A DNA stretch of 64,000 nucleotides from Hibiscus mutabilis (Eukaryota; Streptophyta; Magnoliopsida; Malvales; Malvaceae): contig CM033725.1 of NCBI GenBank assembly GCA_019671005.1, positions 37,098,678-37,162,677 on the forward strand, written 5' to 3'. Positions 11,711 to 23,272 of this stretch are shown one piece after another (the first letter of the stretch is position 1; every line of letters starts with the position of its first letter). The translations under genes and the position numbers were made by a program. Below the pieces are notes generated by a model. That model was not told the DNA's origin. It worked only from the letters and a program-made list of their open reading frames with translations, and made no database searches.

Positions 11711-12807
11711 GGGCATCTCCAATCTTCACCAACACGATAACACTATTTTGGTGTCAAAAATAATATAAAAAATTGTAAAAAGTGAAATTATTGTAAAGAG
11801 ACTAACTCCAACCTTTGCACTAAAATGGTGCAAACTAAGATATTTAATATTATTTCAACATTATATTAAGTCATATTCATTCATTTATTAATGTATAGTT
11901 TCATTATAAATTTCAAAGTAATATGTTTTATCATGAAATAACAAATAAAAAATATTTGTTAAAATTTAACTTAACAAAAATTAAAAAATCTTACACATTA
12001 AATAGAAAAAAATACAACAAATATTACAATATGACTATGATTATAAATATAAGAGAAACCATAATTGATATAATTTTTTAACGTACACATAACAATGTAC
12101 TTCAACATAGACATTACACGTTATACTTAAATATAGAACGTAAAAAACAAATTACAACACCATAAGCCATTAAACAAGATTCTTTCAAACAAAAAATTTC
12201 TATTCTACTTAAGTTTTTAATCTATGAATAATTCGTAATTATTTTTATTGATTGTTTTTATATTGTGAAAGGTCAAATTTTAACTCAAATTAATATTTAA
12301 TTTATCAAATTAATTAATTAAGAAATAAAAAGAAGGATTGGTAGGGGAAAATGATATGGGGTGGCTTTTTCTTAAAAAAAAAAAAGAAAATGATTTGGTG
12401 TTGCTACAGTACCGCACCAACCTTGTTCATTTTTTACACCAATTCACTCAAATGGTGTATTTTGGTCAATATTCATTCTCCAACCCAACACCATATTCCA
12501 ATTCCCCATGACACCATTTTGGTGTTGTCTATAGTGTCACAACATATTTGGTGTGGAACTGTAGAAAAACTAAATCATTTTTAATTGAAAGAAAAAGCCA
12601 AAATGGTATAAAGGTGTTATAGTGCAAAGGTAGGACTTGATCTCTTTGCACTAAAATAATATTAAATATCTTAGTTTGTACCATTTTAATACAAACGTTG
12701 GAGTTTGTCTCTTTACACTATTTTCACTTTCTCACTTTTTTATAATTTTTTATATTATTTTTGACACCAAAATAGTATTATAGTGTTGGTGAAGGTTGGA
12801 GATGCTC
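11711..12807. mobile_element. Long-TIR non-autonomous DNA transposon (MITE), 1.1 kb
   Basis: Terminal inverted repeats of about 155 bp: 11711-11865 begins GGGCATCTCCAATCTTCACC, and the reverse complement of 12653-12807 begins GAGCATCTCCAACCTTCACC. Similarity continues through ttggtgtcaaaaataatat and actaagatatttaatatt. There is no transposase. Possible imperfect 9-bp flanks are aaaccgtta (11702-11710) and aaaccagca (12808-12816), 6 of 9 matching, which would fit a Mutator-like origin; a hAT or PIF origin is not excluded. Internal sequence repeats the ttggtgt/acaccaa word. Confidence 0.8.
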
Positions 12808-15440
12808 AAACCAGCAACCCCAAAATATTAACCTAAAACCTAAACAATAACGATAACACGTATTTAATTGAATCACATAAAAAGATATTTTGCAGATTTA
12901 AACTTACAGTGTAACAAATATTTGTAATGTACATGTTCCGCTTTATGTTAGGCCAAAATGTTCCGGGTATGAATCAGGTAATTAACTAGTTAATTCAGGT
13001 TCAGTTGAACTTTTAAGTCGGGGCATGGCATGAAAGGAACTTTTAGGTTTTTATTTAATTGAAACGGTTCTCAATTTAGTTTGTAATTGAAAGTGGAGGT
13101 GTAGATTTTGAACACTTTTATTAGAGAAATTATATCATGGGTCATTCCCACCATGTTATCCATGCGACCAACCAATAAAAATCACCCATCTCATTATTTT
13201 TTCCATGTGGACTTATAAGTAATACTGTTTGATGTCCAGTACAATAATTATTTTGTTTTTTACAAATTTATAGTAAAAGTAAGAAATAAATATGGGTCAA
13301 TTTTGGATAGAAATATAATTTTCTGGACTAAAATGAACAAAAATTACACCATCTTTACTTTATTAGACGTTATTATATAAAAAAATAACATGTGCTTCAA
13401 TTTCATCTCTAACTGATCTCCTCAACACTACGTGTGACATTAACCTATAGGCTATAATCCTATAACCCCTTAATTATCATCAGGTAACACATGACTTATT
13501 CGCCTATAAGTATAATAGAGTAAAGACCATTAAGAACATATACGTTAGACTATATTATTAGGGTAAAATGAAATCTTGGGAAGTAATTAATATGTTAAGA
13601 ATGTTCATGTTTGTGAGAATGAACAAGTAAAATGTCTGTTGAAGGAAAAAATTCCTTTTAAATAGAGTATAATAATGCGATGGGTATCGAACGTTTGCAT
13701 TTAAGGTGTCAAACTTTTCACGTCTATCTAAAATATGACATGTTTACTAACGATTCTAGTTAATTTTTGGCTTCATACATATTGAAACCAATATTCATAG
13801 GTTCGAAACTAGTTCAAATTTGTGTTTCTTGAGCCGAACTATCTTTTTCGATGTAATATTAAATGTACTTAATTGGTTGTTTTACTGGATTTTCTACTCC
13901 CAAAAAGGACGCACGTTCCAAATATAAAATTGTCGTTTCACTGTCATTTCAAATCTACAATGTTATAAATCTCTATAAACCGTTCAGATACATCAGCAAC
14001 ATATATGTATTTTCATTTGTTGCAATGAGCATAACAGTTTTCAGAGAAGTCTTAATATGAAATTCCGAAACGGTAATACAATTCCGCTACCCTGACTACA
14101 AACTGACAATTGCTAGTAGACTTTAAAGATTTATAGTTTATTGATCATGCATGGAATATATTCTTCTATTGTAGTATATGGACTACATAGTAATTGAAAT
14201 TTATATCATACACTCAGCTAAACAGTAAACCGTAAACCAAAAAAAACTCTTGAAATCCACTAATTATTAATTTTAGCATAAACATAAACTCAAACACGAT
14301 AATTGTACACCCTAAATCATAAATCTTAAACCCCAAAGCAGTAAAAATTCATATCATAAATTAATAGTCATAGACAACACCATAAACCCTAACTCAATAA
14401 CAGTGAGACGTAAATCCTAAACCCAAAAAACCTTAAAGTCGTTAAATTTTATCTCATAAACCATCAAATCAATAGACAGTGTGAGTATTTGAGAAGGCTA
14501 ATGCTAGCCTTACTGTCTAATAATATTAATATAGTAGTTAATGCTCAAAATTTATCCCATACACTAAGCTGAACACTAAACCCTAAACCATACAAAATAA
14601 TCTCACAATCCACTAACTATTAACTTCACCGTAGACAACACTGTTAACCCTAACACAATAACAATAAGACCTAAATCCTAAACATAAAAACCCTTAATGG
14701 CGTTAAATTTTATCTCATAAACCAACAACTCAACAGACAGGGGGACATGTCTAACATGCGGCAAGGTACAACCTAAATCTTAAACATGAACCCGTGAACC
14801 CTTTCATGAAAACCATGAGGGTTCATATATAGCAATTTCTTGTTTTGTAAGATTTGATTGGTTAGTTTAAAAAGTGAATAGTGTACTGTTGTTACTTACA
14901 AGAAAGTGTACAAAGTATTTCATGAAGAGATTTCATTATGCCCTAAATTTTGTAAAAATATAAGTTCTCATTCCTAATTAATGTTCCTTTATAAGAACAA
15001 CACATTTATGTTTTTTTTATTTCCTAACTTGAAATTGTTTAATATAAATATTTCTAAATTTAAGAAAACAACATAAAACAAAATAAACAAAATCTTTATA
15101 TTATTTTATATTTACAAATTCCTTCTTCATATTATTAATTTGTAAACAGGCTGGTCAACGAGGAATTATTATATCATGGGTCCTTTGAAGCACGTTAAAC
15201 CTTGGATGAGTAGTAAATGTTTGTGTATATGGTTCCGACCTTATCACGTTAAACTTAAACTAATACATGTTATCCTAATATTTTCACCTGAAAATTTGGT
15301 TGAGAAGTTTGGAAACAGACATCCATTGTTTAAAAATTGTGACATTAGCGACGACAAATAAAAAAGTTGTAGTATCGACAATTTACCAGACGCATCCATA
15401 TATTAAAAATTGAACATTAGAAGATATGGCCAATACATAA
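12808..15440. repeat. Non-coding stretch with further copies of the dispersed repeats
   Basis: 13615-14070 is a third copy of the tttaaatagagtataata / gttgcaatgagcataacag module. 14210-14420 and 14560-14720 are two CCCTAAA-like blocks resembling 3318-3490. Near 13125 agaaattatatcatggg is followed by accaataaaaatcaccca; a related inverted stretch lies at 30680-30730. No gene is visible. Confidence 0.55.
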
Positions 15441-15445
15441 ACATT

Positions 15446-16060
15446 TCAACCTACAATCTTCCTCGCATACTTTGCAAAGCGCTGGGGATTCCTCTTGTAA
15501 ATCAGAGCAACACCCTCACACTCAGGGTGAGGAGCGTCTGTGTTTGGAGTACACAACAAAGCCACTATAGCCTTAACAATGTTCAAAACTTTGATACAAA
15601 GGCTCCAACTTTCATGCAGGATGGCCAGCCTAATGGCGTCAGACTCAATAATATTTGGGTAGAATAGATTGTCATCAAACTTAACAGCGATCTAGAAAAA
15701 CATAAAACAGTTATCCATTAATTGTGTCAGTATAAAAAATTTGACTAAGATAAAAATTAAATCTTGGAAAAATAATTACCCTTGGAGGAGAGAGAAGATA
15801 ATGGAAACGTCAAATTCGTGACCTTCATAAGGGCTGCCAGCAGGTGCAGCCATTTGAAGTCAATAACGATACAGAGATCCATCAACATCTACCGTTACTA
15901 AATTAAAATAATGATAATTACAATCTTTATAAAAAGGTATCATACAATAAAAGAAGAATGTAACCTATAATAGGGTTGTTTACCAGAAAGAAGATAAGGG
16001 GATACTTCAAGAACCTAGCAAGCATCATTACGCATCTTCCTTTGAATACCAAAAAGCACC
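15446..16060 (-). pseudogene. E2 ubiquitin-conjugating enzyme-like pseudogene, three exons
   Basis: Three minus-strand exons keep good splice signals: exon 1 about 16060-15984 (donor GTAAAC), exon 2 15897-15780 (acceptor TTTAG, donor GTAATT), exon 3 15691-15446 (acceptor TTCTAG, stop TGA). Exon 2 reads AGSPYEGHEFDVSIIF, the conserved strand region of the E2 fold. A frame change then gives SPPR, which joins exon 3 IAVKFDDNLFYPNI, matching the PPKVxFxTxIxHPNI core. Exon 3 (81 codons) continues through the C-terminal helices (NPQRFAKYARKIVG). The residue expected to be the catalytic Cys is Arg (AIRLAIL). Stops interrupt exon 1 (after DAC) and exon 2 (TGA before LQMAAPAG). It is therefore a dead intron-containing copy. 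Which E2 subfamily it came from is unclear. Confidence 0.72.
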
Positions 16061-16313
16061 CACGCAGATATGTTTATGAGATATTTTAGTTTAATATAGG
16101 GTAGAAGATGCAAAACACAAAGCGGCGGTATTTATAGGGAAATTGTGGATGTTCATATTTCAACCCTAGCGATTGAAAATATTACCAACCAATAAGATGT
16201 TTCGTCTGGGACTACTAAACCTATAATGTTATTGACTAAGGTTAGTAGCGAAACCAAAATTAGTAGTTCTGAAATTGATCGGAAATTCTTATTTGGTTAC
16301 CTTCATGCATAAC

Positions 16314-18853
16314 TGTAATACCCGATTTTTACCCGGGTACCATATATATTAGTAATTTGATAAATAAAGCCAAATAATAAATAATATAATTAACATTACA
16401 TTAAATAAAAACCTTATAAGCCCACAAAAATGATATCCATTATACACTATATGAGTCCACTCCTATATACAAAAACCTTATAATCCCACAAAAATGATAT
16501 CAGACCCAAAATACAATTGTTCCCGCCCAAAACCCGTGTTCATCGAGTAAAGAAGCCCAAACAAACATATTTATTTGGCCCGCCAAAAAAGTGCCACATG
16601 TCACCATGGGGTTCGTCTATTCACCCTTCACTCGGATTAAGGACCCAGCTGACGTCAGCATCTACAATAATATATATAGAGGAGAGAGAGTTAGTGGTGG
16701 ACAATTAATGACGGGCAATTATGGTGCAATAATGAAGGAAGAGAGAGAAATTGAAAGCTGAAGGGGTTTACCAGAGTTGAATCATCTCCAAGAGAAAGAA
16801 ATGTCGCCTAAAGCTATCATCCGAGCTCATCCGCCGCTATCGAAAGGTAAAATCTTTCACCATTTTCCTTATTTTCCTGCAAAAAAAAAAAGAACAAAAT
16901 CAGATCTGAGCTTAAGAAAGAAAAAATAGAAGAAAAGTTATCTAAAACCTAAAACAAATCTAGATCTAGGAAAGTTTTAAAAATCTTATCTCAGCTGGTG
17001 TTGTTTGGAAAGTCATTCGAGTCGGTCGGAGAGAACCATGGCGAAAGGCGGAGTTGAAAATATTTGAGAATGGTTTGGTTTGAGCAAGTAAGGCTTAGGA
17101 AATGGGCGAAAATGGAAGGATTCTATTGAATCAGGTTAGATTTAAGGCTTTAGGAGTGAAAATAAAAAAATGAAAAATTTTGGGTATTTTGGGGTTTTGA
17201 CGCGGTAGCTGGAAATTGCCTCACGGATGCCGGCCAGAACCCGACGGTGGTCGGAGATAGCAGAGGTGACCGGAGTTGATCGGGGAAGATGACCAGAGAC
17301 AAAGGCCGATGGTGGTCGGCATCACCTCCGACGGCCGGTGAACGAGCCGAGGAAGATTGGTTGTGGTGGTGATAGATCATGGTGATGAAGTTAGAAGAAC
17401 TCGGTTTGAGTTCATAATGTTTTTAGGGTTTTGATAGATAAAAATAGGAAAATGAAGGTAGTTTAGTGTTTATATGGATTAAATGATGAGAAGAGGAAGA
17501 ACACGAGATGAACTAGAGTTGAATATAAGGGTTTGGTCGAAAATGTTCAAGGGTTCTGGGTTTTAGCTGTTAGAGGTTGAGAGAGTTTAGAGAGGGAGTG
17601 AAATCTGAAAAAATGAAAAAAAAAAGGAAAAATAAGGATCTGATATGGTCTTTTTATAGATCAAAAAGTTGGGCCTCAGGGCCCACGAATCCCCGTGAGA
17701 GTCCACGCCCAACTTCTATGGGCTTTATGTTGCGACCCTCTTGTTTGCTATTATCTCAATTTAGTCACTCTTTCCTTGTAATTTGACACTTATATTTCGA
17801 CTTTGATGCAATTTAGTCCCTTTTCAGTTTAGTTAAATCTATTTGATTCAATTAGTTGATTGTATTGCATGTTTTAAATGACATATAGTTTTTTTAGATG
17901 ATTAATTCACACATAGATCGAAATTGTTAGAGCCTTTACACTAGGTTCTTTAATTAATTTAAATAATTAAAATAGGGAGATAATTGTAGAAAATAAATGA
18001 TTATTAAATGGAAACTTCGATGTCCTAAGTTGATTAGTGTCTCGTTGTAATGAGATGTTAATCAAAGGGGGCATTTTAGTAGAACATTTAATATTTCATT
18101 TGAACTTAGAACATGTAACAACATAGTTAATTTAATTAAAATTGAATTAAGTTTAGGATCAATTAGATAAAATAATTGAATAATTAGGAATGTTATTGAT
18201 TTAGGGTCTAATATAGATAGTGCCCAATTGTTTGGTTGTTATCATATAAACCCCTAAATTTGATAATGTTCATAGTTTCTTAATTAATTTAATCAATTGG
18301 AGCCTTAATTAAGTTAGAACTTAAAATTGTCAAGAAAATAAATGAACATACATTGAAAACCATTTGTGTTGAGATACATTTTTGAATATGAATTGAAGTA
18401 TCCTAAAGTAACTGGATGATTCAAAACTCATATTCGTTTAAAAATGTATTTCCTTACAAAAGGATACTTCCATTTGGAATGAAAATTCAATTAACGATTA
18501 AGGAATTAATTAAATTCAAATTATCATTTGAAATGCCAAAATGCCACGTAAAATTAATAAGGTACCGATAACGAGTATTTGCGGGGATGCTAATCTTTCC
18601 CCACACGTAACTGACTCCTGAACCCTAATTTTAAAGAAACGAATCTCTGGTTGTTTTTATGGTGTCCAGTCTACCAAAGTGACCGATGGTGACTCCAAAT
18701 TGATTTTCAAGAAATAAATAAAGGAAAATTTGATTTAATACAAAAAACCCTAATTTCAAGAGTAAAAAAATTAAAATGGACCAAAATCCTAATTTTCAAA
18801 AAGAACCAATCATCAGGCTATTTTTCAAACTCGGTTTAAAAACGATCGCGACA
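16314..18853 (+). repeat. 5' LTR of the Tat/Ogre-type element
   Basis: Begins TGTAATACCCG and ends GATCGCGACA just before the PBS; about 2.54 kb. It aligns in segments with the minus-strand solo LTR: 18540-18790 with 33940-34200, 18355-18540 with 34200-34400, 18190-18330 across the junction 34420/49280, and 17800-18050 with 49600-49860. The 5' flank is ATAAC, but no 3' partner remains to confirm a target duplication. Short open stretches inside it are not genes. Confidence 0.75.
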
Positions 18854-18855
18854 GC

Positions 18856-18873
18856 TTGGGACTCTGTTGGGGG
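18856..18873 (+). other. Primer binding site of the Tat/Ogre-type element
   Basis: TTGGGACTCTGTTGGGGG, two bases after the LTR end. It resembles the TGGCGACTCnnCTGGGGA site usual in Tat/Ogre elements, with several changes. The primer tRNA cannot be named with certainty. Confidence 0.6.
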
Positions 18874-19470
18874 AAAATTGAGAGTCGGGCCTAGTTAATT
18901 AGTTTCATGTGGCATTTTGGCATTTCAAGCAATAATTTAATTTTTTCCAAGAATTGTTGGATGAATTTTCAGGAAGAATAGAAGTAGCTTTTGTGTATGA
19001 TATATCTGTCATCGTGCATAAGCCCTCAACCCGAGCTTTTTACCCTTAAGTGGGAGAAAGACATTATCCGATGTGAGGCTCTCTACCTCCGAGTTTGGAA
19101 TTTTGTCTTCTTTCGGTATACTAACCTTATGCACCATGGGGCCCATGCCTTTGTTATAAGGGACCTATACTATTGAATCGATGTCTTGCTGCCACAGTAG
19201 ACAATAATAATAGTTCGGGAACCCAGAGTCTTGAACACAACCCACATTCTATTATCTAGAAACCCACCCCACTAGAGCCAGAGAAGGACCTAGGACAGGT
19301 GTTGTCAGCTTAAATACATTTCTTTGGTAATTTTCTTTGCTAAATATTACGTGCCTTTCTATGTTACTAATTTGTTTATTTGATTCTTATATTAATACAC
19401 AACACTACTCGAGTTTCTTGTTTGTTTTGTTTTCTTTATTGTTGTTCAATTTTGCTATTTTAAATGAACC

Positions 19471-20740
19471 ATGTCATATTGCATTGATTCGGCATCGGTT
19501 CGAGAATCAGTTGATTTGGAAGTATTCAGTATGGCTGGAAGGTCTCAGATAGGAGAAGACAATACCGTAGTTTGGACATGGTCAGAGCAAACTCAGCATG
19601 AAAAAGGAGACAACCTTCGTAGGGGTGAGGTGTCACAAATGAAGAGTCAGGCCAAGTTAAATACCAGCCAGAATGTTTGCTTGCCAGAAACTAAAGCGAT
19701 GTGGGATCAGTGGGAAATGACATGAAAGGATCATTCAGAAAAGAGTTCAGGAATATAGCTTTACTGTTAAGTGTGCAGATAGATCAGCAATTGATTAGGG
19801 CAATGGCCTAGTTCTGGAACCCTACATATAACTGTTTTACCTTTGGCCGAGTAGACATGGCACCTACGCTTGAAGAGTACGAGACACTGATTAATTGTCT
19901 TAGAATTCAAAGTGATAAGATTTACACTAGACCTAAAAACAACTTAGGCTTCAAAAAGAAATTGGTGTCGATCACCAGAAAGACAAAAGAATGGTTGGAT
20001 GGGAAGATGGCCAATAGTGACAATACTGACCAAAATGAAGATAAACAGCGTATAAATTGGAGAGTCCTTAAAGAGTATTGACAAGTGATGAACCAGCAAG
20101 GATGAGGAGCTTATGCGCCCTATGCATATATGGATTAGTTTTGTTTCCAAGGACTTCAGAGCACATAGATCCGTCAATAGTGGGGTTGTTCGAACGATTA
20201 GAGAAAAGTGTAAACCCAGTGCCTGCCATCTTAACTGAAACTTATAGATCATTGACCGCGTGTAAGAAGTTAGGGGAAAGAAGATTCTGGGGATGTGCAT
20301 AGCTGCTTGAGATTTGGTTCAGAGGTCATAGGTGGAATACTCGGTATAGAGGCATCAGGTATCTCGATACATACTCACCAATAGAAGAACATCTAACTAG
20401 TTGCCTGTTAGAGAAAAAGAACGAGAAGTAATGGGAAGAATATTTCAAGAACATGAAGGATGTTGATGTTGTGTGGAAGGCACTCTGGTTGAATAAGGGA
20501 ATAACATTTTTGTATCGGTGTGGAGATAGGGACTGAGTTCTGCTACCTGGAATTTAGGGAGAAACAGCCTATTGCCCCTATTAGTGTCCAGACAGTTCAG
20601 CTCAAGACAATTCGTACCAGCTACTGTAGGCTGGCAAAATTTGAATACGCACACAAGAAAAATGATTATAAAGGGATGGTAGCTCAGACTGCAAAAGCAT
20701 GGGAAAGACCGATGAGGGTTCAACCATATTAGGATTTGGA
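19471..20740 (+). pseudogene. Ogre-type ORF1, N-terminal domain (DUF7745-like)
   Basis: Upstream extra ORF typical of Ogre-type elements. Frames 19471-19725, 19857-20081 and 20078-20302 join by shifts. Recognisable pieces are TLEEYETLINCL, a helix ending WRVLKEY, LCALCIYGLVLFPR, ILTETYRSLTACKK and CGDRDWVLLPGIWG-like sequence near 20517-20555, which is where the family has its G(D)xxxVPLLGxWG motif. Many stops occur after 20300. Its role in the element is unknown. Confidence is moderate because the family was recognised by eye. Confidence 0.6.
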
Positions 20741-21640
20741 AGCGATGGCAAGATATGAAGAATGGAGGACACAAAGGGTTAATGATAATTCATTTCAAGG
20801 AATTCAGAAGAATGTTGAATCATCTGCTCAACCTGTTAGAGAAGCATCGTCTATGCTGGAAAAGCTTAGGAGTGATCAAGAATTGGACTTGAAGAAATAT
20901 GAGAAGGGGATCAATGACCTCACCGAAAAATTAACCATGGCAAAGCTGCAAGTGAGTATGCATGAAGGAAAGGAAAATGAGTTGATAGAATAAAACAAAA
21001 GAATTAGCTGAGACTTGAAGGAGCTGTAAGAAATCCACAACGGTTACAAAGCAAAGAAAAAAGGAGGAATGAGCAAGGTAGTGCAAAACTTGTCGGAGAA
21101 ATTGGATGACATGATGAAGGAAAGGAATAATTACAAGAAGATGTACGAGAGGAAGTCTTGGGAAAGCAAGGAATCAAGTAGTAAGGTAAAAAAGAGGCTA
21201 GAGGAGGAGCAAGCCCGAAATTTTGATTTAACAACCCAAGTGTCCCAATTAGAGCAGATGGTCGTGGATACCATAATGAAGACAAGGTTCAAATGGAACA
21301 AGAGAAAAAAGGGCTACCGAAAAAGTTATCAGAGTTGGAGAATGCAGTGCAAGGCTTGAAAGAGAAGCTCGCGAGTTATGAGGGAGCGCTACGCCAGGAA
21401 AGTGGAGCATGGAAGGGCAAATATGAAGCTGCATAGCGCACTGTTTGAATCCAAAATGATGAATTGGTAAATTTCAAGAAACAAGTCATGATTGTTGCTT
21501 CATACATGTAGATATTGTCAAGATTAGCCACAAGCATGTTGGAACAACCGGATACCGAGCTGGAGCACGGGGAAGTCATCACTCGTCTACTTCATGAATT
21601 AGTTAATCTAGGAGTTAGAGCTAGCAATTTTCTGTAGAAG
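20736..21640 (+). pseudogene. ORF1 C-terminal coiled coil of the Tat/Ogre-type element
   Basis: Two open stretches, 20736-20993 and 21069-21359, encode Glu/Lys-rich heptad sequence (for example LRSDQELDLKKYEKG and LSEKLDDMMKERNNYKKMYE), with remnants to about 21640. This is the expected coiled-coil tail of the ORF1 product. Stops and frame changes break it. An antisense open frame at 21004-21285 is a shadow. Confidence 0.65.
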
Positions 21641-21875
21641 AAATTGTCTTTTCCTTGTATTTGGACCTCCCAGTAAATGAATGTTTCCAGAAAAACTAGT
21701 TCTTGAATTCGATGCTTCTTTTGCATTCATGCACTCATGCATTCATACAATCATGCACTCACATTGCATTTTATTTTACAAAATAATTGGTTTAACAAAT
21801 AAAGATTCTATGGCAGTTTGTTTTTAAACTGCAATCATACCACATTCATATGGAACACGCCTGTGCTCCAGGACC

Positions 21876-23092
21876 ATGGCTATAGAAGACAGAATTACCA
21901 ATCTTGAGAAAGGTCGTGTTGAAGTTCAAAATAGATTTGACAAAATCGAGCAATCTATGAAGGACCATTTTGCTCAGGCTTAGAGGGAGATGATCAATCA
22001 GTTAACTACCTTTTTGGGACCAAAGGAATCCAGAAAGGGCAAGGCACATGATGGATCAAATGAAATGAATGAACAAGGTGATACTACATCTCACATAAGG
22101 GAGTAGCCTGCAGAACTTTCTCCTATAAAGAAGGTTCATATTAATCTAGCTGGGGCTACTGTCGGTCATCCGGTCAATATTGGAGTAAATTTTGGGAGTG
22201 GTGATGAAGTCCCAGACCTGAATACTGTCAATGAGATTGAAAAGATTCATGCTAAAATTGAAAGGAAATATGAAGAACGTTGTAAGGCTTTGGAGGATCA
22301 CTTGTTGGAAATGCAAAGGGCGAATGAGCAAGGGTCAAGTGTTGCCGACTTAAGCCTGGTTGCTGATTTGGTCCTGCCACCTAAATTCAAGGTACCGAAT
22401 TTTGAGAAATATGATGGGTCGACTTGCCCAAGGGCATATCTTACCATGTATTGTTGCAAAATGGTTGCTTACTTGAAGGATGAGAAATTGCCGATTCATT
22501 GTTTCCAAGAGAACTTGACAGGCTCAATAGCGAGATGGTATACTCAGCTAAGTCGAGTGAACATAAGGACATGGAAAGACCTTTTCAGAGCTTTCGAGGA
22601 ACAATACAAGCACGTGTCTGAAATGGTTCCCAGTCGAGCTATGCTGCAAGCCATGGAACAAAAACCTAAAAAAAGCTTACGACAATATGCACAAAGATGG
22701 AGGGAGATGGCAGCCCAAGTACAACCAACAATAATGGAGAGTGAGATTACCCACATGTTTGTGAGCACATTGAGGGGGAACTCTTTGAACGTTTGATTGG
22801 CAACGCCACTCATAACTTCGTTGATATGGTGGTGATCGTTAAATTAATTGAGGCAGCAATTAAGAGCGGAAGAATAAAGAGTGGAGAAAGTTCTCGTAAG
22901 AATTTTAAAAGGAAGGACAATAAAGTGAATAATAACAGTGCTTATGAGGCATCGAAGAATGTCACTATCACACCCCCTGGGGCAGCGACAAGGAGCCCCC
23001 AGAACTCGAACATGAAGGATTATCGGGGTCTAAGAAATGAGAGGATGGATTTTACACCAATACCAGTGTCGTATTCAGAGTCGTATCCATAG
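21876..23092 (+). pseudogene. gag of the Tat/Ogre-type element
   Basis: A plausible start ATG at 21876 (MAIEDRITNLEKGR) leads through stops to the well-preserved capsid-like Retrotrans_gag region at 22290-22796: VPNFEKYDGSTCPRAYLTMY, KLPIHCFQENLTGSIARWY, TWKDLFRAFEEQYKHV and LRQYAQRWREMAAQVQP. A frame change at about 22795 continues to 23092 with ATHNFVDMVV and a basic segment. Capsid assembly and RNA packaging would be the role. No zinc knuckle is visible. Confidence 0.82.
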
Positions 23093-23272
23093 TTGTTTGA
23101 TGCAAACTTGGTGAGACCTTATTATCTTACACCCCTTCAGCCATCATACCTTCGTGGTATGATCCAAAGGCCCATTGTGAATATCATGTTGGGATCCTAG
23201 GAAATATAATTGAGAATTGTACTGCATTCAAGAAAGTGGTTCAGAATTTGGTCAATACTTGGGTGTTGAAAT

